From Blattamonas nauphoetae (Eukaryota; Preaxostyla; Oxymonadida): 64,000 nucleotides of DNA. The position numbers and the translations under genes were made by a program. Under the pieces are notes generated by a model. The model was given only the letters and a program-made list of their open reading frames with translations. It ran no database searches and was not told the DNA's origin. This document shows, piece after piece, positions 22,301 to 32,557 of this stretch; within the stretch, counting starts at the first letter, position 1, and each line of letters opens with the position of its first letter. The stretch spans positions 1 to 64,000 of the forward strand of contig JARBJD010000341.1 of the NCBI GenBank assembly GCA_033064195.1. Reading direction: 5' to 3'.

Positions 22301-24230
22301 GAATGATGAGAACTGTCGTCGGGCGGCTGTGAGATAGGCGGTTGATTACCCGCTGAATGAGTGGGATCGGCGGGAAAGCATAGATGCAATCCTCCGCCAT
22401 CCAATCTTGCATCAGGGCGTTTGTGCCCTGTGAATGTTCCTCTTTCATCAAACTCCAATAACGGGCTACCTGTTTGTTGCTTCCCGTTGCGAACGCGTCG
22501 AGCGTCGGCTGAACGTTGAAAATCTTGATAATTTGATTGAATATTTTTGGTTTTAGAGAGTAGTTTGATGTGTCTCTTATTTGTGAGAGACGGTCGGTGA
22601 CTGAGTTGTCTTTGCCAGCTACGTGCTCGGCCCAAAGGCGGCACTGGATCTGGTGAGCCTCGTCGAAGAGGCTCCTGAAGATTGCTAGTAGCGAGAGACA
22701 TGTGCTCTTTCGATTGATATTTGACACTACTGTTGTGTTGTCCGACATCACCAGGACATTGTCGCCAGAGAGGATCTGATTCCTTCTGATTCCTTCCTTC
22801 AAGCCCATCAACACTGCTTGGGCCTCGCGATTGTTGCTTGTGTTGATTTTTCCATCGTTGAATTGCTGCTGCCAATGTTCTGACTCCCCTCCTCTCTCCC
22901 AGATGACGCCAACGCCCCACTCGCTGGCGTCCGTCGTCATGGTGACTGTGCGGTTGAACGGTCTGATTGATCTTTGCATTGGGAATCTGAGATGAGATTC
23001 CCACCAAACTAGTTCCTCGATCACAGCCCCCGACAGGTGACTTGTCTCTCCGCAACCGCCCCTCGCCACCAGCGCTTCCTTCCATGCGACCATCTGGCGA
23101 GTATAAAAGTGGGCGCGGTCGTCGGCGAATGATAGCGATTGCAGCTTTCCGATGAGTGACGCCATTGTGTGCGCCATTGTCCGACCTCCTTCTTTGTGTT
23201 GACGTATCCTCTCTTTGATCGTCTGAGCGATCGCCTTCCGTTTTGTCTCGTCCACAGAGACTGTCATTTCGATTGAATTCCAAATAAACCCGAGGTACTG
23301 TCCCACTTGCATTGGGTTCATTCTTGATTTTGCGGTGTTGAGTGTGAATCCCAACCGACGAAGTTCTCCTGCTACTGCTCTTGCATTCCTTGCTGCAGAA
23401 TCTTTTGAGTTGCCGAAGATTACGAAGTCGTCGAGGTAAGCCACTATTGGGAAGAGTGGGCGGAACTTCGCGATGATTGGGCGCATTATTTTCGTAAACG
23501 TCCTCGGCGCCGATGTTAAACCGAAGCAGAGAGTAGTTTGAACGTAATCTTACCCGTCGACCCTGAAGCCGAAGTAAGGGATACTCTCCTTGTGAAGGGA
23601 GACATGTAAATATGCGTGTGTGAGATCTAGAGTGCAGAACCAAATTCCCCTGGTCATCGTTCTTGCCACCGATGCTGCTCCCTCCATCTTGAAATGATGT
23701 TTGACGACGTGATCGTTTATCCCCCTGCAATCGAGGATCCTCCTCCAATCCCCGTCCCTCTTGGGAATCACGAATGTTGCGCTGTATGCTTTCACCTCTC
23801 CGTCCTCTGCCTTGCGTATGACCTGCTGGCTTAGTTCCTCTGTGAGCAGGTGCTGAAGAGCCTGGGTCTCCCTGGCTCCCTGGTGGATCTCTACGGGGTA
23901 CCCCGCGCTTGTCGGCGGGCCACTCTGGGACCATTCGACTTCCACGCCTTCTTTGATAGCTGTTTCGAGGTTGAACTCTTTCCAGGCTTTTGCAAAGAAT
24001 CTTGTTCTTCCACCGATGAGCTGGGGAAGATTTCCCTTCCCTTCCTGATTTATTGTTTCTTCGACCATCGTTGATGGTTGGTGGATGTTTGCCTTCTTGG
24101 GGGCGTTTTGGGGTCGTCTGGACGTTGTGCATTCCGCTGAGTGAATGAGGTGTGGGATCTCGGTTGCCCTTTGGATTGGTTGAACCGCCCCTGTGCGGGG
24201 CCCTCGCGAAAAAAGCGTTGTCTCCGCCAT
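22125..24230 (-). CDS. Reverse transcriptase / RNase H region of the DIRS-like element
   Basis: Reverse transcriptase palm motifs can be read in order: a fingers segment with FVIPKRDGDWRRILDCRGIN, the first palm Asp in CTLDLTHAYLHV, and the YLDD box in VAYLDDFVIFG. RNase H follows with the signature TTDASEWGVGV, the middle Glu in NNREAQAVLMGL and an Asp in VMSDNTTVV. These fix it as a DIRS/Ngaro-type polymerase and not a LINE. The region is close to intact, with perhaps one break. Confidence 0.85.
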
Positions 24231-25249
24231 TCATCTCTGTTCTCGTCCAACCTTTTCCTTGTTTTCGCCTTGAGCTGATCGATATACTCTTGCTGTAACA
24301 TCATAGACTCTTGCCTGGCGCTGTCCTGCATTGGGATGACATCCAGTCTCAACACGTGGGTTAAGCGGGCGTCATATGTTCGCTTAACAATTTCGGCCCC
24401 TTTGCGGGTTACCAGCTCGAGGATCCTGGTCTTCTCCAAATTGTCAGTGTGGTTCAGTAGGGAACCTGCACCCAGCTTCACCAGTCGGTAAGCTTCCTTC
24501 TCGATACTACTGAGGGTAAAGTCCAGTTGATTTGGCTTCCTGCCCATGTTTAGTTTGATCGCGTCCGGATACATTTTGAATGTATCGCCAATCTCTGCCA
24601 TCCTGTCTTTTATCTCATTCTCATCGTCAGGATCCCATTTATACGTCGGCAGTTTCGCTATCATTTCCTTCAGGCCATGCAATACAAAATCCTCGTACTC
24701 TGCCGTCTCCGGGTCTGTCTGGATATTGCGACTTTCATTGGCCATTGAACGACTTGTTGGAGTTTCTGCCTCAGCCACTAGTGGCTCCGCCCAGTTGATC
24801 CTTTGGTGGTGCCTCAAATTGCGGAAAGGTGCCGGAGTGATCCGTCGGCCTTCCCCTGGCATCGGAGAGATCGACCGAGAAGCAGGGCTGTCCGAGCTCA
24901 TGTAGTATTGCTGGCCTCCCACCGGATTCCATGTTTTTTCGTCCGGTGTGAGGTTTAACCATTCTCCGGAGTTTGCCCCTACAATTTTGTCGATATGTAC
25001 TGACATCAGGCGTGCGATATGGAACAAAGGCCCGAGCAAGAGCTCCGCCCCTGGAGGGACGATAAACGTGTTATATCTTTGTAACGCATCGTGATCCTCA
25101 TTTCGGAGTGCCAGCAGCGCATTTCCAAATTCCTGTCGAAGGTCGAAGATACTATTGATGGAAGGTCGGACATCCTCCAGTGAGGATTGAGCCGGACTAA
25201 TTTCCACTTGAGTCGGAGTTATCATTCGTGCTTGATGTATTATCAACAA
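24050..25249 (-). CDS. Gag-like protein of the DIRS-like element
   Basis: A 399-residue frame upstream of the reverse transcriptase, starting with ATG. It is largely helical, with a conserved-looking central part (DENEIKDRMAEIGDTFKMYP) and a basic, Gln/Arg/Asn-rich C-terminus that would bind nucleic acid. There is no CCHC knuckle, which is common for DIRS gag proteins. The assignment rests on position and composition, not on a family motif. Confidence 0.6.
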   Translation of the reverse strand: MLIIHQARMITPTQVEISPAQSSLEDVRPSINSIFDLRQEFGNALLALRNEDHDALQRYNTFIVPPGAELLLGPLFHIARLMSVHIDKIVGANSGEWLNLTPDEKTWNPVGGQQYYMSSDSPASRSISPMPGEGRRITPAPFRNLRHHQRINWAEPLVAEAETPTSRSMANESRNIQTDPETAEYEDFVLHGLKEMIAKLPTYKWDPDDENEIKDRMAEIGDTFKMYPDAIKLNMGRKPNQLDFTLSSIEKEAYRLVKLGAGSLLNHTDNLEKTRILELVTRKGAEIVKRTYDARLTHVLRLDVIPMQDSARQESMMLQQEYIDQLKAKTRKRLDENRDEWRRQRFFREGPAQGRFNQSKGQPRSHTSFTQRNAQRPDDPKTPPRRQTSTNHQRWSKKQ

Positions 25250-25388
25250 TTAAAGGAGTAACAAGGGGTTGATCGAAACTATCAATTATACAACAGTTTT
25301 CAGTCATAATTACTTCATTATTGCTTGATATTACAACAATTCATGGATATAATACTCAATATTTCTTCATCTCGGAATGAGATGGCCA

Positions 25389-26003
25389 TTAATCGGAGAT
25401 CACTGAAGAGTGATCGGAAACCAAATGAGATTTTGAACCGGTTCCGAAGTTGTCGGCTGTGATTTCGTCTTTAGTCTTTCTCACACTGTCATTTTCATCA
25501 AGATCTGCGTTGGAGTCCACTTCTGCTCGATCATCGCCGGTCACGGGCTCCATGTTTTCTTCTTTGAAGTTTGTCACTTCTTCAGCTTTTTAATCTTCAA
25601 CTGAAACTTCAGCCACTTCTTCAATGTCTAGAAAAGGGTTTCAACGAATAAGCAGTCCAAAAGGGTGTGTGATCGTGGGATCTTTTCTTCTTGGAAAAGT
25701 GCCATCCGAGATGAGTCTTGTCTGTCACTCTGCTCCTTCATTTCCGGTGTTGTAGAGTTTTCCTTGTATGTTGCCCATCTTCGATATTACCGTAATGATG
25801 CGGTAGCTGCCAATAGTCTTTTCCTGTTCGTGATCCAAAACCCGCTGTGAATAGGCTACAACCAGTCGCGCAATGTGTTGCTCCATCCTCGACGATTCAA
25901 CAAGCTGAGTTGACTGTGTGCTGACCAAGGTAGTCGCTTGTAGTTGCTTGTTGTCCTTGTTCGCATCTGGCTTGTTGGACGTCGTGTGTAATTTCAGCGT
26001 CAA
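25389..26003 (-). CDS. Small hypothetical ORFs flanking the DIRS-like element
   Basis: Two short minus-strand frames. The upstream one (25725-26003) encodes a mixed helical stretch (RMEQHIARLVVAYSQRVLDH). The downstream one (25389-25577) is acidic and ends in the element's inverted repeat. They could be remnants of a gene into which the DIRS-like element inserted, but there is no family match and no proof they belong together. Confidence 0.2.
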
Positions 26004-26251
26004 TGAGAGTGGGACACCAAAGGATTGATTTCTGAACTATGTTACAATCGGACAGAAGAATGGGTGATCATAAATCAGTTCCTTGAGGAGAATTTGTGAG
26101 CGTTAGTCGGAGATCCAGTTTCTGACCTTTCGCTTCTATAAAGAAGAATATCTTGCCACCTTGAATTTTCTGAAAATTGGGACAGTTCAGAAAGAATCTG
26201 AATGTATCATGCTGCATCCGAATTTTGAGGATGTTTTGGCTTCGAAGTTTC

Positions 26252-26745
26252 CATGTTCGGCAAGGGTGGACTTTCTGGGCCAAAAAACTCTAAGTAGTGG
26301 CAAAAAAGTTGTGCTCGGCGGGAGTCGAACCCCGAGCACAACAGTCGACAGAGGGGTTGGCTACCGCTAGGCCAAACGCGCCGCACGTTCACTTCCAAAA
26401 AATTGGTGTCTTGAAGGGAGAACTGCAGTAGATTGTCACTTCACGATACATCATGATCAATCGCTATGTTTTGAAAAATTGTAAGAAAATACGAGACATA
26501 AAGTTGAAATGAATCAAGAAAGCGTAAAGATGAAGTGATATAGTTCGCCGATCGACCTCATCAAACACGATCGAATGATCGTGATATTTTATGAGACGAT
26601 CTTGACAGTATTCTTAACATTTTGAAAATAAAACGTGTTCACATCCATATTCGACAATTTATTACGAGAGAATAGCCTCGATGAACTACAATGTCACAAC
26701 ACACCTCGATCACCTTTGGCCCAGAAAGTCCACTCGTGCCCCATG
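26252..26745. repeat. Inverted repeat pair enclosing a tRNA-like unit
   Basis: GTGGACTTTCTGGGCCAAA at 26266-26284 is the exact reverse complement of 26715-26733. The match extends outward imperfectly through a CATG, giving arms of about 31-33 bp at 26252-26284 and 26715-26745. The approximately 430-bp centre includes the tRNA-like sequence. No target duplication was found. This may be a small TIR element or two inverted copies of a host repeat. Confidence 0.5.
26311..26386 (-). tRNA. tRNA-like sequence, possibly a pseudogene
   Basis: On the minus strand this 76-nt stretch has an A-box match (TGGCCTAGCGG), a B-box match (GGTTCGACTCC) and a T6 run right after the 3' end, as expected for a Pol III gene. 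The 5' GTGC and 3' GCAC pair, as do GGC and GCC with a two-base bulge, like an imperfect acceptor stem. The T stem lacks one pairing base, and the D and anticodon arms do not fold canonically, so I cannot assign an anticodon. A decayed tRNA or a tRNA-derived SINE head fits best. Confidence 0.35.
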
Positions 26746-26766
26746 TTCAACTGTTTGATAGTCCTT

Positions 26767-26880
26767 TCAATAAACCGAAAAATTTAAAAATCCGTAACAT
26801 GGGGGTGAGATGAGAGATTTCTGAAGTAGGAATTCAGTGAGGGTAGTCATTCTGCGCCGAAATGCCCCTGTATCGAGAAA
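26767..26880 (-). pseudogene. Exon-like relic with GAFRR motif, copy 1
   Basis: After a TACAG acceptor-like site the minus strand reads GAFRRRMTTLTEFLL and then LISPPCYGFLNF before a stop. The segment at 30688-30796 encodes a clear paralogue, with about 28 bp of nearly identical DNA at the shared start and protein similarity beyond. The family is unknown. Both copies look like the last exon of a decayed gene or of a repeat. Confidence 0.35.
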
Positions 26881-27450
26881 AACGTGATAAATATGGGATG
26901 TATCAACACAATGGGACAGATCACCACTCCGGAAAAAGAGGAGGACTTGGACGTGTGGTTTAAGATGAAATTGTGATAATGTCAATCACAATCGCTCTCC
27001 AGAAATGACAATGTTAGCTATTCCTGTCACTTCACCATCTGGTGGAGGACTTCTTCCAAACTATGCATCTGATCAACTATTAAAATCACAAAAATATCAT
27101 CTCATCTCATCTTTCAATGTCATCAGAAACAATAACGTTCACACCTCGAATGTCCATTCCAACAATTTCTCCATTCATTCCTCCGTTCCACGAGCCTATC
27201 TGACATCAACGAACATCACTCATCATCACAAGTCTTCGACAATCTGAGCAGCGAGACGGAAATGACCAGGGCCAGCAACAGTCACATTCACACCTTGTAC
27301 TCAGAAAGCTTTTCTTCTTGCATTGTGGAAAAGACACTGATTACAAGCTTCTCCACTTCGAGCATCTTGATTGAGTTTCTGACGGTAATGTCAACCTTCC
27401 TACCTCCAACTTGTACATAGACGATTCAACTTTGTCATATGATGCACTTG
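26881..27450. other. No gene firmly recognised
   Basis: A short coding-like stretch on the minus strand near 27.25-27.35 kb (GVNVTVAGPGHFRLAAQIV) may be an exon of the relic just upstream, but its frame boundaries cannot be fixed. The rest shows no gene, RNA or repeat. Confidence 0.3.
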
Positions 27451-27455
27451 ATACC

Positions 27456-27824
27456 TCAATTTAGCCTACATTCATCCTCTTCTTCGAATTGAGATACTGC
27501 ATTTGAACGAGTTCCCAAATCAACAGCTTTGTGTGAAATGGCAGGACACCAACAAATCATGAAAACAGAAGAGTCGCCTACAAAGATTTCTGAACCACAT
27601 CTCCTACATAACATGCATGCGATGACGTGATGATCGATCTCCTGTGAACAGTGCAATTGCGCAACTCGGATTGACGAAGAAGAAGGCAATGAGATGGATG
27701 ATGAACCAAAAGAACACATCGCTGAAATGGCGATGATATTTCTTCTGAAGCATGCAAGCCACGACCACCTCAGTCCAACACACTTCTCGCACCTCCACAA
27801 CGTGATGCCACTGTCACACTTCAC
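27456..27824 (-). pseudogene. Cysteine-pair protein fragment, family not recognised
   Basis: The minus-strand frame has a convincing middle, HHVIACMLCRRCGSEIF, with a CxxCG pair like those of zinc-binding folds, followed by GTRSNAVSQFEEEDE. A short GT...AG intron (about 55 nt, starting GTAGGCG) could join EIF to AVDLGTRSNAV. The N-terminal part of the frame is of poor quality, and no complete zinc site is present within it. It might be a small spliced host gene or its relic. I do not assign a function. Confidence 0.25.
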
Positions 27825-27952
27825 TCACACCTCTCCCTATCGGCTCCGACTGGTTCGGCGTCGGGACTGGTCTCCACGCCTGACCTTGTTCAGTTGCTGA
27901 AAATCCTTCTACCCAAGCCATCTCAAAGATTGTTTCTGAATGCCCACCTGAA

Positions 27953-29950
27953 TTGCGAGTGACGTCCTTCGAAGGGAAGAACCTGGGCGAAGCTCCAAAT
28001 CGTCTGAAAGCGAAGTACGACTCGTACGAGACTGCCCAATCTTCGCTCCTGAAGTTGGTCGAAAAGGCTCCCGTTGCTGCTCCAACCCAGAAGAGAAGAA
28101 GGAGCCGACGAAAGAGGAAGACGTCCAAGTTGACATTGCCCTCAACGCCGCTCCTCCCCCACCTCACTCTCGCTGTGGCCACGCAAACTTAGACTCCAAC
28201 CAATGTCATCCCCGCCAAAATAGCATTCAGGTCACTCACTCTGCAGGAAGGAAAGAAGATCGCCGCCGCCATCCACACACAGAAGCCTGTCACTGCCCTC
28301 CGCTCAACCCTCGAATGGCCCGAGATGCTCCTGAAGTTCGCCAGCGATGACACCGAAGCTGCCCTCTCTCTCGAAACAGATCTCTTTGCCGACCTCCAGA
28401 CACTCTTCAAGCAGACCAACGCGAGGCGCGGCGATCCTGTTCAGGTCAATCCATACGACCATGTCACTCGTCTGTGCTGTGCCATCATCCACGATTTGTG
28501 TGACGGGAACGCCCTCGCCGTGGACATCATCGACAATCTGATCGCAGCCAACCTGCACCTCACTCTCATCACCACCATCGCCAAGACAGGCGCTGCTGTC
28601 ACGTCCAGCATGCTGGAAACCTTCCACTCGTTCTCGTTCGGAAGGGCATCGCAGATGAAGACGCTCATCGACGCCGGTGTGGTTGATGTCCTTGTCGACG
28701 CCCTCGACGCGAAGGATCGGAATGCCGCTGACACTGCGTGTGCCACCCTGTCTGCCTTCGTCGCTCTGTCCGGCGAAGACGCCACCATTTTCCGGGTGAA
28801 GAAGAGAGACGACAAAGTGGACCTGGTTCAGCAGCCAGCTGCACCAGTACCAGGAGCACGTGGAGAGGGGACACGAGCACATCCGCCATGGTTCACCAGA
28901 CGAGGCCCCGCTCGCCCCGAAGGAGTTCGTGTTTGTGAAAGGCAAACACGACATATGTGCCCTCCACTCGGCTTCTGTCTGGCGATGATGTACAATGGAT
29001 CCGAGCTGCCTCTGACCTACCAGGCCATCAATCTCTTTCTGCACCCCATCGCCCTCGCTATCCCACACACCCCACACGAAGGAAACGCGCGCTATGCTTT
29101 GGTCGTTCTGGCTGAAGGGAAGGGAGAGGAGAACTTGAAGAAGTCGATCGTCTCTGCAACCTACGCTGCCTCTCTCCCGTCCCTCATTCTCGCCAACGAG
29201 CCCCTCCGCACGCTGAGCAATGACACCAAACTGGCCATCGCCGGCGAAGGCTCCTTGGGAAGGATGTACCAATACCTGTCTCAGCTACTGAAGACCAAGT
29301 CACTGGACATTAACACGAAGACTGTGAAGGCAACCATGCCTCCCCTGGAGACAAAACGAACGTGGGTCTGTCTGGTCATGTCAGTCGCGCACAAAGTGCT
29401 CGTCGACTGCAACCACTCGACGGAGGAGTTGTTCTGCAGCAACCTCCTCATCCGCACCGCAACCCCGACGTCTCCAAATCCCTACCTCTTCGAGACCTGC
29501 ACAGAATGCGAACTGGACGAGGAACTCGAGACCCTCGCTGATTTGGGTGCAGTCAAAGCTGCCACCCCCTTCCTCCCCCACTTCAGCCCCGACGTCTCCA
29601 TAAACTGCGCCTTCGTCATCAGCCGCATCGTCGCTGGCCAGTGGCGTCTCCTCCATGACTCCTGCGCCGTCGGATGTGAGCACGAGCACGAGCCGGCCTC
29701 CCATCCCTGCTTCGCCGAGATGGAGACAACAAAACTGGACGACACCCTGTTCGCCCTCTTCGAGCGTCTGATCGGCGACCGAAAGAGACAGGAACGATGC
29801 CGCCACAAGCGCCGCCACCCCCGCCACCGGAAGAGAGATAGGACGAGGTCGCGCTGGACAGAGACTCCCTTCCAGGCTACGTCCAGGCCTTCGACAACGT
29901 ATCGTCACATTCGTCGATGCGATTCAGGAAATGTCACGGGCTGGCATTAA
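27953..29950 (+). pseudogene. ARM/HEAT-repeat-like protein gene, frame-broken
   Basis: Plus-strand coding of about 540 residues from the ATG at 28325, with GC-rich third positions unlike the flanks. Hydrophobic helix pairs such as HVTRLCCAIIHDLCDG, AVTSSMLETFHSFSFG and VDVLVDALDAKDRNAADTACATL are typical of armadillo/HEAT repeats, which form scaffolds for protein binding. Coding quality drops at about 28.80-28.98 kb, where another frame reads QLHQYQEHVERGHEHIRHG. This implies at least two compensating frame changes. Further coding-like sequence (KKEPTKEEDVQVDIALN) lies upstream at 28.07-28.15 kb in a different frame, and the C-terminal 50 residues are Arg-rich and probably not native. I read it as a recently broken gene; sequencing error in a GC-rich stretch is possible. 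Confidence 0.5.
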
Positions 29951-30045
29951 TGAAAATGAGTGGTGTGCAAATCTCGATCGTTATGCTTGTATTCTCATTC
30001 GGACTAGCATTTTCTGAATTTGACAGTTCCGCCAAGAAACGATCA

Positions 30046-30505
30046 AGCGGGGCAAGAGGCAAGCGGAGGAACGAACGAGAATGAGGGAGGGGCGGAGGGA
30101 CGAACGAGAAGGAGGGAAAGGCTGAGGAACGAGAAGGAGAGAGAGGCGGAGGAACGAACGAGGAGGGAGAGGCGAGGAACGAATGAGGAGGGAGAGGCGA
30201 GGAACGAACGAGGAGGGAGAGGCGGAGGAACGAACGAGGAGGGAGAGGCGAGGAACGAATGAGGAGGGAGAGGCGAGGAACGAACGAGGAGGGAGAGGCG
30301 GAGGAATGAACGAGGAGGGAGAGGCGGAGGAATGAACGAGGAGGGAGAGGCGGAGGAATGAACGAGGAGGGAGAGGCGGAGGAATGAACGAGGAGGGAGA
30401 GGCGGAGGAACGAACGAGGAGGGAGAGGCGGAGGAATGAACGAGGAGGGAGAGGCGAAGAACGAACGAGGAGGGAGAGGCGGAGAAACGAACGAAGAGGT
30501 GGATC
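30046..30505. repeat. Minisatellite, 25/26-bp unit
   Basis: About 17 tandem copies of a purine-rich unit containing GAGGAGGGAGAGGC plus GGAACGAACG-type sequence. Spacings of 25 and 26 bp alternate as one G is gained or lost. Some units carry AATGAACG in place of AACGAACG. The left 100 bp are more diverged. The long Ser/Pro/Leu frames on the opposite strand are products of the repeat, and because 26 is not a multiple of three they rotate through all frames. Confidence 0.9.
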
Positions 30506-30639
30506 TCACCCAATTTTTCATATCTGACTCCCAATGTCCCTTCCATTTCATTCCCGATAACATTTGTGTTTCCTTTTTTCTCTTAAACGCTTAATTCTCT
30601 TGTCTTTACGTCTGAATCTGTGAGTAATCGACTTTACCT

Positions 30640-30800
30640 GTTTGATCGGACCCATTCTGCATGTTCAAGTCTGATTTTCGCTTTCCAGGGGCATTTCGGC
30701 GCGGAATGACTACCCTCCCTGAGTTACTACGATTGACAGCTCTCATCACACCCTCATGGTACGGATTTTTGAATATGTACGGATTATTGACACTACTATG
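30640..30800 (+). pseudogene. Exon-like relic with GAFRR motif, copy 2
   Basis: A TTCCAG acceptor-like site is followed by GAFRRGMTTLPELL, LITPSWYGFLNMYGLL and a stop. It is the inverted paralogue of 26767-26880. Its last 21 bases are identical, in reverse complement, to part of the DIRS relic near 12.05 kb and close to the end of the main DIRS copy, so a fossil DIRS terminus may overlap the end of this relic. Confidence 0.35.
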
Positions 30801-31385
30801 AGATGATGAGAATTTAAAGTCGTCCAAACCTGATTAAATTGCTGAAGAGGAGAGAGGATGACATCATCCAGCTTTTAAAAAGTGATTTGAGGGTTCATCA
30901 CGACCACTTGAGAATACATGATCAATCAACCCATTCTTTAAAAAACTAATGGCAACCCATTGGATTCGATGTACTTTGCTTAGCTACTGCGGCTACAATC
31001 ATATGAACCTGACTTAGTGATTCTCTCGAAGTGTTATTCATGGAATCATGAACGCTGATTTTAGCCGGTTATATAATAGACATGGGACATAATTCAATTT
31101 CGGGACATAATTCCCTCTTTGAGCGATCTATTGACAATTAAGGTCTAATATTTGTGAAAATAATTCGTGAACTGGTCTGTTCACGCCACAAAAGTCAACG
31201 GAAAGGAAAAATTGTCTTGAAGTGGAGAAAGGAGGATCAACGTCTGATCTTCCCACAATCAATGTGACAAAATCTCCGTTCTCCGAAAAAAGTCATATCC
31301 CAGTCCTTCTCACCTTCCACGTCTCAGATGACATGGCACAAACCTAATAACAAGAGTCCGAAAAAATTGAGAAACCCAATAATGG
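30801..31385. other. No gene recognised
   Basis: A/T-rich spacer with no supported frame, repeat or RNA. Confidence 0.5.
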
Positions 31386-31933
31386 ATGGGATCAAACATC
31401 CAAAATACCCCCTTGCCCGCTCAAAAATCCCCATTCAAGGATCCTGTCTTAAAGATTAACGCACTCACGGACAATGACCTGATGGTCACTGCAGTGCAAT
31501 CCCGGTATGCTTTCCACCAATCAAAGCTCAATTCGCTCTTTTATGGAATGCAATTGTTGCTTCATTTTTCTTGCATGGATCTGTCTCTCTCCTTCATCAC
31601 TCATTCTCTTCCTCTTTTCCTCATTTTCAGTGTTTGTCGGTCAAACTTTATTGATTCAACAAATTAGACAAACAGTTTGGTCACTCCACCAATCAGTTCA
31701 GATCCAGCATATTTCCCGTGTTTTCAGGTTTGCTCTCATTTTTATTCCTTACTTTTCATTCTCTTCACATTTTTAGGCAGATGCATGGATTTCATGTTGT
31801 TAATACGATGATCCATGACACAGGAGGAGATCTCTGCAATAAGATGGCGGAGAAACGTCACTCAGACTTCGGTCATATCACTTGTATTTCACTACTGTTT
31901 GTATTGATGATTTTTTTGGGTAATGTGATGTAA
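31386..31933 (+). pseudogene. Short spliced gene fragment, family not recognised
   Basis: Coding-like plus-strand segments separated by intron-like pieces. After a TTTTCAG acceptor near 31.63 kb the frame reads VFVGQTLLIQQIRQTVWSLH and on to HISRVFR. An intron starting GTTTGCTCTC and ending TTTTTAG (about 31.73-31.78 kb) then joins in frame to QMHGFHVVNTMIHDTGGDL. The upstream piece from 31386 cannot be joined cleanly, and the frame ends in a hydrophobic run that may be 3' sequence. It looks like the remains of a small multi-exon host gene. I cannot name it. Confidence 0.3.
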
Positions 31934-32557
31934 TGATCAGTTCTGAAAAATGGAGAGACCCATCATAAAGTGGAAAAAGGATCGAGAATTTGGACCATCT
32001 CCAATTTAGTTCATACTTAGTGAGGATGTGTAATAGGCTCCCTACAACCTGTAATTCACTCTCCAACAGAAATTGATTCTTATTTAGGTAGAAAAGCGAA
32101 TTATGTCTCCAAATTGTTTTGTGTCCCACATCTATAAATATAACCGGTTTTGTGGAGGGTCTATTATCCAAAACACCGATCGAAAGGTTGTATCGAGTGA
32201 AAAATAGTTGAATTCAGGAAGAAATAGTTGAGGAGTCTTGAAGAGACTCAAAGAGCATGAAGAGCTGAGAGGTAGGTCTCAGAAACAAACAGAGAAAACA
32301 GTTGAAGAAGAATGGAACACGCTGTCCATTCAGATCCAGTGAAAAGCAAGCACGATAGAAAACAGAAACAAGGCAGGGTTGTGAGAGTGAGATATAAAGA
32401 AGAAGACGATGGAAACACAATCAAAATCGAAGGGTGATATGAGAGAAATGATGAGAGCACGAAGACAACGAAGAATGTCTGAGTCAATGCAACAAATCAA
32501 GCAATGAAATGAGAGTACTCGAGATCGTGAAATCCACAAACGATGAATGAAGAGTTG
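31934..32557. other. Intergenic region downstream of the first giant gene
   Basis: No supported gene. The minus-strand frames at 32214-32539 are low in complexity (Phe/Ser/Leu) and overlap each other in all frames, as expected of pyrimidine-rich noncoding sequence. It will include the 3' UTR of the gene ending at 32558. Confidence 0.5.

Larger units (their letters stand above)
21113..25406 (-). mobile_element. DIRS-like tyrosine-recombinase retroelement
   Basis: A retroelement of the DIRS order, read on the minus strand. From right to left it has a gag-like ORF (24050-25249), a reverse transcriptase/RNase H region (about 22125-24230) and a tyrosine recombinase in an overlapping frame (21136 to about 22300). 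The overlap of the last two is a known feature of DIRS elements. Its ends carry a perfect 53-bp inverted repeat, 21168-21220 and 25354-25406, instead of LTRs, and related sequence continues outward to about 21113. It looks almost whole, with perhaps one or two breaks, and the identical inverted repeats point to a young insertion. Relics of the family lie at 11866-12105 and possibly near 30.77 kb. Confidence 0.85.

Noticed and set aside
27953-28192. Separate small basic protein upstream of the ARM-like gene
   Set aside because: Another frame of the same interval has the more natural acidic composition and looks like the gene's own N-terminal part.
30020-30563. Ser/Pro-rich and Arg/Glu-rich frames across the minisatellite
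   Set aside because: Products of the 25/26-bp tandem repeat, open in several frames at once.
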